Shown: positions 1 to 9,246 of the stretch, piece after piece
Position numbering within the stretch: position 1 is the first letter of the stretch
Layout: every line of letters begins with the position of its first letter
Assembly (NCBI GenBank): GCA_947458145.1
Contig: CANGYM010000006.1
Coordinates: 1 to 34,949, forward strand
DNA: 34,949 nt
Direction of reading: 5' to 3'
From: Alphaproteobacteria bacterium
GTDB taxonomy: Bacteria; Pseudomonadota; Alphaproteobacteria; JAJTHO01; CANGYM01
Notes under the pieces: generated by a model
Database searches by the model: none
Seen by the model: only the letters and a program-made list of their open reading frames with translations
Told to the model about the DNA's origin: nothing
Position numbers and translations under genes: made by a program

Positions 1-2004
1 CTCAACGTACCAATCACAAAATTCATGCCAAACAAAGGCATACAGGGCCTGCGCGGCATCATCAAAGGCATAGGTTTCCAGCGCGGTTTGCACGGTGGCC
101 AACGTTTCGGTAAGTTTAACAATGATCCACCGATTTTCATCCAATGTCACCGTTTGCGGATCAAAGGTGGCATCCCACACACACCCGTTCATTTCCCCAA
201 AACGGGCGGCGTTCCACAGTTTGGTGGCGAAGTTGCGATAGCCCTCGATACGGGCAGTGTCCAGTTTCACATCACGGCCTTGGGCCGCCATGATGGCCAA
301 GGTAAAGCGCAAAGCATCCGCGCCGTAACGATCCATCAAATCCAGCGGATCCACGACATTGCCCTTAGATTTTGACATTTTCTGGCCGTTTTTGTCCCGC
401 ACCAGCGCGTGAATATACACATCTTTAAATGGAACGGCGGCGGCCAAGACCTCTTTGGGAACAGCCTGACCCGCCATCAGGGCGTCATGATACCCCCCCC
501 CTTTGGCGTGGGCATAAATCCCCATCATCATCATGCGGGCCACCCAAAAGAAAATGATGTCAAAGCCCGTCACCAGCACGGACCCAGGGTAATGTCCCTT
601 GACATCATCGGGAATGCTGGGCCAGCCAAGGGTGGAAAATGGCCACAATCCCGAAGAAAACCACGTATCCAGAACATCGGGATCTTGGGTGAGGGGCTTG
701 CCACCGGCCAAGGCGTGGGCCTCGTCCTCTGTTTCCGCCACATAAATGGCGCCGGTGTCATCGTACCACGCGGGGATGCGGTGACCCCACCACAGCTGAC
801 GGGAAATGCACCACGGCTGAATATCCTCCAGCCAGCGGTCATAGGTGGTTTTCCATGATGGGGGCACGAAACGCACAATCCCTTGCTCCACCGCCTGCAG
901 GGCGGGTTTGGCCAGAATATCCGCGCGGACGTACCATTGTTCTGTTAAAAACGGCTCAATCACCGTGCCAGAGCGATCGCCGTAGGGCACCGCATGACGC
1001 GTGGGTTCAATGCTCACCAAAAACCCTTCGTCTTCCAAGGCCTGAATCACAGCCTTTCGGGCCGCGAAACGCTCTAGTCCCTGAAATCTCTCTGGCACCG
1101 CATCGTTCAGGGTGCCATCGGCATTCAGGATCGTGATCAAAGGCAAACCATGCCGCCGTCCCACATCAAAATCATTAAAATCATGGGCGGGGGTAATTTT
1201 CACGGCCCCTGTCCCTTTTTCAGGGTCGGCGTACGTGTCCGCAATCACGGGAATGATGCGGTCCGTTAGGGGCAAACGCAGATGATGACCAATGGCAAAT
1301 TTCAAGTCGGGGTTATCGGGATGCACCGCCACCGCCACATCCCCCAGCAAGGTTTCCGGCCGCGTGGTGGCCACGGTGATGCCCCCCGCGCCCTCCACAA
1401 AGGGGTAATGGATATGATAATAGGCCCCGTCAACATCCTGAGACACCACCTCAAGATCCGACAACGCGGTTTGCAGTTTCACGTCCCAGTTGACGAGGCG
1501 TTTGTCTTTATAAATCAATCCATCACGGTACATGGACACAAAAATGGTCCGCACCGCGTGGCTTAACCCATAATCCAACGTAAAGCGCTCCCGCGCCCAA
1601 TCGGCAGAGGCCCCCAGACGCTTTAATTGCGAAACAATGGTGCCGCCTGAGGATTCTTTCCATGCCCAAACACGCTCTAAAAACGCATCGCGCCCCAGAT
1701 CTTGGCGGGTTGTGCCCTCAGCATTCAGCATGCGCTCCACCACCATTTGGGTGGCAATGCCCGCGTGATCGGTCCCCGGCTGCCACAACACCGCCCGACC
1801 CCGCATGCGGTGATAGCGCACCAGAATATCTTGCAACGTAAACGTCAAGGCATGCCCCATATGCAGGGACCCCGTGACATTGGGCGGGGGCATCATGATG
1901 GTATAGGGATCCCCATCACCCCGCAGGGCAAAGGCATCCGCCCTCAGGGAACGGGCGTATTGTTTGCCCTCAAACACCGCAGGGGAAAAGGTTTTATCCA
2001 GCAT
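1..2004 (-). CDS. valS: Valyl-tRNA synthetase (3' end beyond window)
   Basis: Class I aminoacyl-tRNA synthetase that charges tRNA-Val in the cytoplasm. The reading frame is open from the ATG at 2004 to the left edge, giving about 668 residues; the anticodon-binding end and C-terminal coiled coil lie outside. The protein opens MLDKTFSPAV. The nucleotide-binding signature PPPNVTGSLHMGHAL is at about residues 40-54 and the second signature KMSKSKGN is encoded near 380-405. The start is well fixed because an in-frame TGA directly precedes this ATG. The gene begins 38 bases after the gdh stop, so it is probably co-transcribed with gdh. Oddity: about 20-25 extra residues (including AHAKGGGYHDAL) sit between the MMMMG segment and VPFKDVYIHALV, and they include a run of nine G on the coding strand (493-501). 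The frame is intact through this run. Confidence 0.95.
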   Translation of the reverse strand, partial: MLDKTFSPAVFEGKQYARSLRADAFALRGDGDPYTIMMPPPNVTGSLHMGHALTFTLQDILVRYHRMRGRAVLWQPGTDHAGIATQMVVERMLNAEGTTRQDLGRDAFLERVWAWKESSGGTIVSQLKRLGASADWARERFTLDYGLSHAVRTIFVSMYRDGLIYKDKRLVNWDVKLQTALSDLEVVSQDVDGAYYHIHYPFVEGAGGITVATTRPETLLGDVAVAVHPDNPDLKFAIGHHLRLPLTDRIIPVIADTYADPEKGTGAVKITPAHDFNDFDVGRRHGLPLITILNADGTLNDAVPERFQGLERFAARKAVIQALEDEGFLVSIEPTRHAVPYGDRSGTVIEPFLTEQWYVRADILAKPALQAVEQGIVRFVPPSWKTTYDRWLEDIQPWCISRQLWWGHRIPAWYDDTGAIYVAETEDEAHALAGGKPLTQDPDVLDTWFSSGLWPFSTLGWPSIPDDVKGHYPGSVLVTGFDIIFFWVARMMMMGIYAHAKGGGYHDALMAGQAVPKEVLAAAVPFKDVYIHALVRDKNGQKMSKSKGNVVDPLDLMDRYGADALRFTLAIMAAQGRDVKLDTARIEGYRNFATKLWNAARFGEMNGCVWDATFDPQTVTLDENRWIIVKLTETLATVQTALETYAFDDAAQALYAFVWHEFCDWYVE

Positions 2005-2042
2005 TCAAAACCGCACATTTCTTAACGATCCCATGGGGCAAA

Positions 2043-5000
2043 TTATCCCACCATCGCTTTTAAAAACCGCATCAATACCACCAGATTTGACAGACGGACG
2101 TTGGCTTCATCCATCTGGGACAGCATCCCCAAAAACTGTTTTCTTTGGGATTCTGTTTGATCCATCCACGCCGTTTGGGCCTGTTGCGCGGTGCCAGGCA
2201 GGGCCAAAAGCCGCGCCGAAAGATCCCGATGCGCCGCGTACAGATCGGCCCGCAGGGCATCCCGCGCCTGTTGATCCCACAGGGTGGGGGATGGCAAACG
2301 GGACAGAAAATGATGCACCTGATGCAACGAAAGGGCACCGTAAACAACCATATACGTTTGGGCCGCTCTGGACAGGTCTGCACCGGCTTGCTCGGCCAAG
2401 GCAATCACATCCAAAACCCCCATCATGGGGCGCAGCATGGCAATGCGCTGGGCCAAACTGTCAGGCACATTTTCATCAATCAGGGCGTTTTTGGTTTTTT
2501 CCACAACCGCCCGCTCTTCCCCGATCAAAATGTCTGGCCAAATGCGGCTGCACTCTTGGACCAAGGGACGAATTTTTTTGACCAGCTCTGTCACGGCCAA
2601 CGTTCCCTGGGTGTGCTGACGCAACAGCCAAATAATCGCATTGTTGGCAAGGCGCGTTGTGTAAAAAAGCATCTTATGCTGCGTGGCCGCAGAAACTTTG
2701 TTATCCAACGATTCAATTTCATGCCACAGGGACCGCAACTGAAAGGACTCCCGCACGATGGTATAGGCACGCACAACGTCGCAAATTTCACATCCCACCC
2801 CCTGCTGCATGGAAAAGGCAAAATGGGGCCCCATGCGATTGATCATGCTGTTGGCGGTAAAGGTGGCGATGATGTCTTTTTTCAGGGGATGGGTTTTCAT
2901 ATCCTCAGAAAAGCGCTCGCGCAGGCGGGATGGGAAATAAAGGGCAACGTCCTCCAACATCCGCTCTTCTTCCAGCAAATTGGTGCCTTGCAGGTCTTTT
3001 TTCAGGGCAATTTTGCTGTGGGCCAACAGGACCGCCAGCTCGGGCCGCATAAAACCCAAACCCTGCTCCAGCCGCGCATCCAACGTGACCTCGGTGGGCA
3101 AGCCCTCCAGCGTGGGGTTTAACTGCCCCCGATCCTCAAGATGGCGCATGAGTTTTTTTAGGGGATGAACCAAAGCCGTCCCCTGATATTCCAATGAGGA
3201 TAAGGCCTGGGTTTGTAAATAATTGTTTCTAAGAACCAAATGGGCCACATCATCGGTCATAGAGGCCAAAAGGTCATTACGCTGCGGCAATGTCATATCG
3301 CCGCGACGCACGGGACCGGTCAGCAAAATCTTGATGTTGACTTCATGATCCGAACAATCCACACCCCCTGAATTGTCGATGGCATCGGTGTTCAGCTTAA
3401 CGCCGGCCAAAGCCGCCGCAACACGCGCCGCTTGGGTCATGCCGAGGTTCGCCCCCTCACCGATCACGGACGCCCGCACTTCGCCAGCCGCAATACGCAG
3501 GCTGTCGTTGGCCTTGTCCATAACATCCCTGTCTGTTTCATGAGGCGCCCGAATGAACGTCCCAATCCCCCCAAACCACAACAGATCCACCGTGTGTTTT
3601 AGCAGGGTCTGAATCAGAAAATCCGGATGCACCACATCATCCTTGATCCCAAAACAGGATTTGATTTCTGGGGTTAGGGTGATTTCTTTAACATTCCGTT
3701 CATAAACGCGGCCGCCGGCGGATAGGGCCTCGGCCCGATAATCCGTCCAGCGTGTGCGCGGGGTTTCAAACAAGCGTTTGCGCTCCCCAAAACTGATGGC
3801 CACATCGGGGTTGGGATCCACAAAAATATGCTGGTGGTTAAACGCCCCAAGCAAGCGAATGTGCGGCGAAAGCAACATCCCATTCCCGAATACATCCCCC
3901 GACATATCCCCAACGCCGATCACGGTAAAGTCCTCAGCTTGGATATCCCGTCCCAATTCACGGAAATGGCGCTTGACGGCTTCCCAACCGCCCTTGGCGG
4001 TGATGCCCATGGCTTTATGGTCATAACCCACACTTCCGCCCGAGGCAAAGGCATCGTCCAGCCAGAAATGACGGGCCTGGGCGCAACCGTTGGCCAAGTC
4101 AGAAAAGGTTGCTGTGCCCTTATCAGCCGCCACCACCAAATAAGGATCGTTGCCATCCCGACGCACCACATCCACGGGATTCACAATGCTTTTGTCCGCA
4201 GCAATATTGTCTGTAATATCCAGCATGCTGTGCATCATGGTTTGATACGCGGATTCCACGTCCGTTTTCAGGGACTGGGGAGAAGCATCCGCAGGGCGCT
4301 TAACAATAAAGCCCCCCTTGGACCCCGTTGGCACGATCAGGGCATTTTTCACCAACTGAGCCTTCATCAGGCCAAGAACTTCCTGACGATAATCCTCGGG
4401 TCTTTCTGACCAGCGGATCCCCCCACGGGCCACAGGACCCCCGCGCAGATGCACAGATTCCATTTGGGTATTGTAAACAAAAATTTCCGCAAAAGGCCGC
4501 GGCTCTTTTAAAAAAGGAATGTCGGTAGAGCGGATTTTAAAACTAAGGGCAGAACGGGGCTGGCCGCCGTCATCCCGCTGAAAGAAATTGGTGCGAAGGG
4601 TGGCACGGAGCAAAACCGTCAGGGCGGAAAGAACCCGATCCTCATAAACCCCCGTAACTTTTTCAAGAACCCCGCGAAGCTGCTGCTCAGCCGTTGCCGT
4701 GTCTTCACGCGAAGTGTTTGGATCAAAATAGCAGTAAAAAAGTTTTATAAAACAGGATACAAATTCCACATTTTGATGCAAAACATCAATGGCGGTGGCA
4801 TATTGAACCGCGTGGCCGGATTGCATCAGGTATTTTAAATAGGCGCGAAGAATATTCACATCCCGCCAAGGCAAACCCAAGCGAACCACAAAGCCATTCA
4901 AGGAATCCAAATCACATTCCCGCCGCCAAATGGACTGTATCGCGGATTTAACATTTTGCTCTATTGATTTGATATCAATGGGATATTTATCAGACTTATA

Positions 5001-6803
5001 AACCTCTAGATCATGAATCCAGCAGCCACTTTCATGATGCGTGGGCAGAACATTATGCGCTTGTTCCGTAACGGCAGACAGACCAAGACATTCCAGAACC
5101 GGCAACATATCCGAAAGCGACAAGGGATTGTCGATGGTGTAAAGACGCACATGGAAATGGTGGGGCTGCATGTAGGCATGGCGATAAAGATGCACATCCA
5201 GCTGGCCCTGCGCGTAGAGTCTTTCTAATCTGAAGATATCTTCGATAGCGTCCTTGGCGGAGAACGTGTCTGTATAACTTAAGGGAAAAGCATCCCCATA
5301 ATGTTTCAGCAGATCGTGGGTTTTTTCGGGGGATGAGGAGGACAAAAGAGAAATTTTTAAATTATCCACCCACCGACGGGACACATTTTGCAGCTCTGTT
5401 TCAATGGCTTTCACATCATACACGGGCCACTGAGAGGGGTCCGTTTCGATAACAAAATAAAGCCGCGTGAGCATAGACTCTTCCACCGCGACATGGCTGC
5501 TTTTTAAATGGCCATGAAACGTAGAACACAGAATGGATTCGATTTTTTTACGAACCTCTAGATTATACCGATCATGGGGGACGAACACGATGGCGGCGAT
5601 AAAGCGTTTAAAGGCATCCTCTCGCAAGAAAAGCGACACCCGCTGCCGTTCCTGAAGATTCAAAATCCCAAGGATCATGGTGAATAAATCATCCGCTGAA
5701 ATTTGATAGAGTTCATCCCGCGGAAATGTGCGAATGACATGCAGCAGGGCCTTGCCATTGTGGCTGCTTAGATCCATCTGGGCTTTTTCAATGACGTGCT
5801 GGACCTTTTGACGCAGAATGGGCACCATTTCCGGTGCGGCGTAATACGATTGAGAGGTGAACAAACCCACAAAACGCTCTTCCCCGGCCACCTGACCATT
5901 GGGATGAAACCGTTTGACACTCACCACATCCATGGACGTGGCGCGGTGAACTTGGGATTTATGGGACGATTTTCCAAAATGAATGGTGCGGGATCCATCC
6001 CGAAGAAAATCCACAATGGCATCCGGCAAATGGGACCCATAACGACGAATGTCAAACAGGGAATAGGCAGGATCCTTCAGAACCCCCAAACTTTTTTGGT
6101 GATTGATGACCAGATCCACGGATCCCCCATCCCCCTCCACAAGATCCATGCTGCGATACCCCAAAAAGGTAAAGTTATTGCCCAGCATCCAGTCAATAAA
6201 ACGCTGGGTCTCTTCAGCCCCGCCGCCTTGCGAGGCCATGACGTGATCGGCCGCCGCTTTGGCCTGATCGCACATAGGTTTCCAGTCAGAAACAGCCTCT
6301 TTCACGCGCTGCAGAACCTGATGCAAGGCCCCCTCTAGAGCGGTGACATCGCTGGATCCGGTAATAAAGGGCAGATGCACCTGCATCACGGATTCCAAAG
6401 ATCCACCGGCAGCGGGCGTTTCGTCAATGCTCTCCAACTGTCCGGATGCGGTCCGTTTGACCGATAAAACGGGATGAATCAACAACTCAACGGGGTAACC
6501 AAAGGTATTGATGGCCGCCGTGACCGAATCCACCAAAAACGGCATGTCATCGTTAATAATGTTGATGCATGTCAGGCTGGTGCCCACGTGATAGGTATGG
6601 ATGCGGGGCCCAGAATGGGTGGGACGATCCTGCATCAGAGCCCATAAACCATCCACATGATCCTGCAGGATTGTGGCAGAGATGCCCTTTAAATCCTCAG
6701 GCGGAACCTGAGAGAGATAGGCACGATAAAGACGAAGATAACTGGGCTGCGTGTGCAGAGAATCTTGGGGCAAAAGACCGATGTACTCTTGAAACTGTGT
6801 CAT
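2043..6803 (-). CDS. gdhB: NAD-specific glutamate dehydrogenase, large 180-kDa class
   Basis: Oxidatively deaminates glutamate to 2-oxoglutarate with NAD, feeding amino-acid carbon into the TCA cycle. Its length of nearly 1,590 residues is normal for this class, which has long regulatory N- and C-terminal regions around a central catalytic core. Core motifs: RGGIRWSERPEDYR near residue 795, KAQLVKNALIVPTGSKGGF near 815-833 with substrate-binding lysines, GVGDMSGDVFGNGM near 965, and the NAD-domain stretch DAIDNSGGVDCSDHEVN near 1145. Start choice: the ORF also has an ATG at 6812, but AAGGA touches that codon directly, whereas it sits 9 bases upstream of the ATG at 6803 (MTQFQEYIG). I therefore prefer 6803. 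The gene is divergent from the 7071 gene, and valS follows 38 bases downstream. The symbol is borrowed from the Pseudomonas enzyme (gdhZ in Caulobacter). Confidence 0.95.
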   Translation of the reverse strand: MTQFQEYIGLLPQDSLHTQPSYLRLYRAYLSQVPPEDLKGISATILQDHVDGLWALMQDRPTHSGPRIHTYHVGTSLTCINIINDDMPFLVDSVTAAINTFGYPVELLIHPVLSVKRTASGQLESIDETPAAGGSLESVMQVHLPFITGSSDVTALEGALHQVLQRVKEAVSDWKPMCDQAKAAADHVMASQGGGAEETQRFIDWMLGNNFTFLGYRSMDLVEGDGGSVDLVINHQKSLGVLKDPAYSLFDIRRYGSHLPDAIVDFLRDGSRTIHFGKSSHKSQVHRATSMDVVSVKRFHPNGQVAGEERFVGLFTSQSYYAAPEMVPILRQKVQHVIEKAQMDLSSHNGKALLHVIRTFPRDELYQISADDLFTMILGILNLQERQRVSLFLREDAFKRFIAAIVFVPHDRYNLEVRKKIESILCSTFHGHLKSSHVAVEESMLTRLYFVIETDPSQWPVYDVKAIETELQNVSRRWVDNLKISLLSSSSPEKTHDLLKHYGDAFPLSYTDTFSAKDAIEDIFRLERLYAQGQLDVHLYRHAYMQPHHFHVRLYTIDNPLSLSDMLPVLECLGLSAVTEQAHNVLPTHHESGCWIHDLEVYKSDKYPIDIKSIEQNVKSAIQSIWRRECDLDSLNGFVVRLGLPWRDVNILRAYLKYLMQSGHAVQYATAIDVLHQNVEFVSCFIKLFYCYFDPNTSREDTATAEQQLRGVLEKVTGVYEDRVLSALTVLLRATLRTNFFQRDDGGQPRSALSFKIRSTDIPFLKEPRPFAEIFVYNTQMESVHLRGGPVARGGIRWSERPEDYRQEVLGLMKAQLVKNALIVPTGSKGGFIVKRPADASPQSLKTDVESAYQTMMHSMLDITDNIAADKSIVNPVDVVRRDGNDPYLVVAADKGTATFSDLANGCAQARHFWLDDAFASGGSVGYDHKAMGITAKGGWEAVKRHFRELGRDIQAEDFTVIGVGDMSGDVFGNGMLLSPHIRLLGAFNHQHIFVDPNPDVAISFGERKRLFETPRTRWTDYRAEALSAGGRVYERNVKEITLTPEIKSCFGIKDDVVHPDFLIQTLLKHTVDLLWFGGIGTFIRAPHETDRDVMDKANDSLRIAAGEVRASVIGEGANLGMTQAARVAAALAGVKLNTDAIDNSGGVDCSDHEVNIKILLTGPVRRGDMTLPQRNDLLASMTDDVAHLVLRNNYLQTQALSSLEYQGTALVHPLKKLMRHLEDRGQLNPTLEGLPTEVTLDARLEQGLGFMRPELAVLLAHSKIALKKDLQGTNLLEEERMLEDVALYFPSRLRERFSEDMKTHPLKKDIIATFTANSMINRMGPHFAFSMQQGVGCEICDVVRAYTIVRESFQLRSLWHEIESLDNKVSAATQHKMLFYTTRLANNAIIWLLRQHTQGTLAVTELVKKIRPLVQECSRIWPDILIGEERAVVEKTKNALIDENVPDSLAQRIAMLRPMMGVLDVIALAEQAGADLSRAAQTYMVVYGALSLHQVHHFLSRLPSPTLWDQQARDALRADLYAAHRDLSARLLALPGTAQQAQTAWMDQTESQRKQFLGMLSQMDEANVRLSNLVVLMRFLKAMVG

Positions 6804-7070
6804 CAAAGCCATTCCTTATGTTTTGGGGCCTTTTTTAGGGAAAAACCCAAGCACGCTTGAGGGTGGCAAGGATATTATCAAAGCACGCGAGCGCGTCAAT
6901 GGGGGATACAAAGATTGCCGCATCTGTTCATGTTTCGCACAGCAGCCAATACGAGCGGGGGAAGGAAGAATATAAAAAAAATTGTATCTTTCTTTTGCCA
7001 AACCTGCTAAGGTTTTTTTTAATTCTTTTTTTTTATAGTCGGAATTATCTTCAAGGGATGTCATTTTATC

Positions 7071-8243
7071 ATGCGTTATTTTCTTTCTCTGATTGCGCTT
7101 TCTTTGTTTTCCATCTCCCCCGCAGCAAAGGCGGCTGAGGACCCTTCGCTGGATACCCTGTTTGGATTCACCAACCAGCCCCCCAAATCGGGAGAACAAC
7201 CGCAAAATCCGGATCAGCCCCAAAATCCGAAGGCCCCCGCCCCTGCAACAGATCTTTTGGCTGTGCCTCCTCAGGCCCCTGTGGTGGCGTCCCCCAGCAA
7301 ACAGGACGCCCTGCCCAAGCCTGAACCTCTTTTTGGTATGGCCCCTCAGAAACCAGAGCCCATCGCCCCTGTGGTGGAAACACCCGAACCCAAAACCGTG
7401 GCCCCCGTTCGTATTTTGCCCAGCCAGCTGATACAGGCCACCCCCCCCGCAGAGCCCAAACAAGACACCATCCCAGAAAACCCTGTGATGGCCCAGCCGA
7501 GCGCTGTGCCCGCACCTGTTGAGATGCCAAAACCCGCTGTTAAAACCCCAGAAGCCCCCAAAGTCCCTGAGGTAGCCCAGCCCACACCTTTGATCATGCC
7601 TGTTGCCCCTGTTAAGGCGGACAAAATCGCTGAGGAACCCGCCCCTGCGCCCGTTAAAAACAAAGAGCCCGCCGCCATGATGCCTGTGGTGACGCCAGAG
7701 CCCATTAAGGCCGAAGCTCCTGCCCCCAGCGTGGTGAAAGAAGAATCTGTTCAACCCAAAACAAAAGTCAAAGCCAAGGCCAAAACCAAGCCCAAAGCCA
7801 CAGTCAGCAAACGGCACAGCAAAAAGAAAATCCATAAAAAATCGCCCCCAAAAATGGTGATGTCGGATGAAGAGCGTCGCCAGAAAACCCGTCAGATGCT
7901 GGAAAAAAGCTATGATGCCCTCAGTATGGCCCTGCGCATTGACTTCCCTGCCTTCAGCAGCGCTTTGCCCCGTCAGAGCAAGGTGGATGTTCAGGATCGT
8001 CTGTCTGCCCTGAAACCCGAAGAAACCGTTGTCCTGTACGGATCGGCCTCTATGGGTCCCAAGGGGACACCCAATTCGGCCAGAGCGGTTGCCCAGTCCC
8101 GTATGGACCGTTTGACCGCTTTCATGGAATCCTTGGGGGTTCGGGCGGATCGGATTGTGACCATTGATCGTTCCTTCACCCGTCAGGATTCTGTGGATAT
8201 GGCGTTTGTGACGGTGAAGACCAAGAGAGATGCCAACCCATAA
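7071..8243 (+). CDS. Secreted Pro/Lys-rich protein with OmpA-like C-terminal domain
   Basis: I do not recognise a named gene. The N-terminus (MRYFLSLIALSLFSISPAAKA, then AEDPS) is a clear Sec signal peptide with an AKA-A cleavage site and no lipobox cysteine. Residues about 30-235 are very rich in Pro, Ala, Val and Lys, with repeated PAPV/KPEP-type units and no predicted fold, which suggests a periplasm-spanning spacer. A short Lys/Arg-rich patch (about 225-262) follows. Residues about 275-388 resemble a divergent OmpA-like peptidoglycan-binding domain: a VVLYGSAS strand, a small-residue loop, SARAVAQSRMDRLTAFMESLGV, then ADRIVTIDRSF. Inference: a periplasmic protein that anchors to peptidoglycan through its C-terminus. 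It is transcribed away from gdh across a 258-base spacer with T-rich runs, and the J-domain gene follows 36 bases later. AAGGGA lies 12 bases before the ATG, which is rather far. Confidence 0.8.
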   Translation: MRYFLSLIALSLFSISPAAKAAEDPSLDTLFGFTNQPPKSGEQPQNPDQPQNPKAPAPATDLLAVPPQAPVVASPSKQDALPKPEPLFGMAPQKPEPIAPVVETPEPKTVAPVRILPSQLIQATPPAEPKQDTIPENPVMAQPSAVPAPVEMPKPAVKTPEAPKVPEVAQPTPLIMPVAPVKADKIAEEPAPAPVKNKEPAAMMPVVTPEPIKAEAPAPSVVKEESVQPKTKVKAKAKTKPKATVSKRHSKKKIHKKSPPKMVMSDEERRQKTRQMLEKSYDALSMALRIDFPAFSSALPRQSKVDVQDRLSALKPEETVVLYGSASMGPKGTPNSARAVAQSRMDRLTAFMESLGVRADRIVTIDRSFTRQDSVDMAFVTVKTKRDANP

Positions 8244-8279
8244 AAAAACGGATGCCCGTTAAAAAAAAGATCGGGTGTG

Positions 8280-9107
8280 ATGATGCAGACCCATTACGAT
8301 GTTTTGGATGTCAGCGTGAGTGCCTCTGCCGATGCCATCAAACAGGCGTATCGCCGTCTGGCCCGTCAACACCATCCTGATGCCCCGCAGGGATCGACGG
8401 AGCGGTTTCAAACCCTGAATCAGGCCTATGAAACCCTGAGCCATCCGGAAAAACGCCGCCTGTATGATGCCACGCTGGCCCCCAAGGCCAAGGAAAAAGC
8501 CCCCCCACGCCCAACCAAGGCACCGCCCCCAAAGCCCAAACCCGTTTCCAAAGAGGAAGCCTCTCTGTGGTCACACTTCATCCGCAAAAAGAGCGCCCCC
8601 AACCCCGCAGAGCCAGAAGCCCGCTCTTTGGATGTGCCCGTATCGGCGCGACAATGTCAGGATGGGGACACAATCACCGTGTTTTGGAAAGAGGGCAGGG
8701 CCCTGAAAATCTCTGTGCCCAAGGGGGCGAAGCATGGGGATTTGCTGAAAATGACAACCTCTGACGGCCCCCTGATGGGGCGGGTGGTGGTGACAGAGGA
8801 CACCCTGAAAATCCAGGGGGCGGATGTGCACGCGATTTTGCCCCTGTCGCTGGGGGAGGCCATCATCGGCACCCGCCTGAACATCGCCACACTGCAGGGG
8901 CCGGTGTCCCTAAAAATCCCCCCCCACACCAGTTCCCACCGCGTGTTTCGCCTGAAAGGCAAAGGCCTGCGCCAAGCAAACGGCACCATGGGGGATCATC
9001 TGATCACCATCCAAATCGTTTTGCCCACAAATCTGGACCCCGCCCTGATGGCCTTTGCCGCCCCATGGCAAAACCAGCATCCCTATACCGTCAGGCCGGC
9101 GGGGTAG
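8280..9107 (+). CDS. J-domain co-chaperone, CbpA/DnaJ-like without zinc finger
   Basis: Probable Hsp40 partner of DnaK that stimulates its ATPase and delivers substrates. The J-domain covers about residues 4-68 (MQTHYDVLDVS...) with the diagnostic HPD loop in ARQHHPDAPQG near 32-34. DnaJ normally has a Gly/Phe region next; this protein instead has a Lys/Pro linker (APPRPTKAPPPKPKPVSK) and no CxxCxGxG zinc-finger repeats. Residues about 120-270 match the two-lobed DnaJ C-terminal substrate-binding domain (LDVPVSARQCQDG, ISVPKGAKHGDLL, LPLSLGEAIIGT, LKIPPHTSSHRVFRLKGKG). At about 275 residues it is the size of CbpA-type proteins rather than canonical DnaJ. Start codons GTG 8277, ATG 8280 and ATG 8283 are in frame; a GGGTG just upstream favours one of the ATGs. 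It probably shares a transcript with the preceding gene. Confidence 0.85.
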   Translation: MMQTHYDVLDVSVSASADAIKQAYRRLARQHHPDAPQGSTERFQTLNQAYETLSHPEKRRLYDATLAPKAKEKAPPRPTKAPPPKPKPVSKEEASLWSHFIRKKSAPNPAEPEARSLDVPVSARQCQDGDTITVFWKEGRALKISVPKGAKHGDLLKMTTSDGPLMGRVVVTEDTLKIQGADVHAILPLSLGEAIIGTRLNIATLQGPVSLKIPPHTSSHRVFRLKGKGLRQANGTMGDHLITIQIVLPTNLDPALMAFAAPWQNQHPYTVRPAG

Positions 9108-9131
9108 GGGGAATTTTTTTATAAAAAATGC

Positions 9132-9160
9132 TTGACGAATATATATATATATATTAATTT
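9132..9160 (+). promoter_or_regulatory. Candidate promoter for the 9247 gene, AT repeat in spacer
   Basis: TTGACG at 9132-9137 is a good -35 element, preceded by A/T-rich sequence (9113-9130) that could act as an UP element. The best -10-like words are TATTAA at 9152-9157 (spacing 14, too short) and TAATTT at 9155-9160 (spacing 17, weak match). The spacer consists largely of an (AT)8 repeat. The call is inferred from position: a lone RBS/ORF/terminator unit follows. Confidence 0.45.
9139..9154. repeat. (AT)8 dinucleotide microsatellite
   Basis: Eight uninterrupted AT units lie directly between a -35-like TTGACG and -10-like sequences. Such tracts can gain or lose units by slippage, which here would change promoter spacing in steps of two bases. 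Confidence 0.8.
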
Positions 9161-9223
9161 AACTCCCGTAAACCCCAAGATTCAAAAAAACTGCTAAACA
9201 GCAGTGACTTTGGCGCTTGGGAT

Positions 9224-9245
9224 ATCTCCCCTAGGAGGAGGAGAT
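9224..9245 (+). promoter_or_regulatory. Strong Shine-Dalgarno inside a short hairpin
   Basis: AGGAGG at 9233-9238 (extended as AGGAGGAGGAG) lies 8 bases before GTG 9247, an ideal ribosome-binding site and far stronger than most in this window. ATCTCC (9224-9229) pairs with GGAGAT (9240-9245), placing the Shine-Dalgarno in the loop and 3' arm. Translation may therefore be modulated by this fold. It decides the start of the next ORF. Confidence 0.6.
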
Positions 9246-9246
9246 T

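Noticed and set aside
6816-7835. 339-codon minus-strand ORF opposite the Pro-rich secreted gene
   Set aside because: Gly/His/Phe-rich product is the mirror image of a Pro/Ala-rich coding strand; no RBS and it collides with the gdh start region.
8243-8276. Hairpin AACGG/CCGTT between the OmpA-like and J-domain genes as a terminator
   Set aside because: On the plus strand it is followed by A, not T; the T run lies on the other strand, where no gene needs termination.
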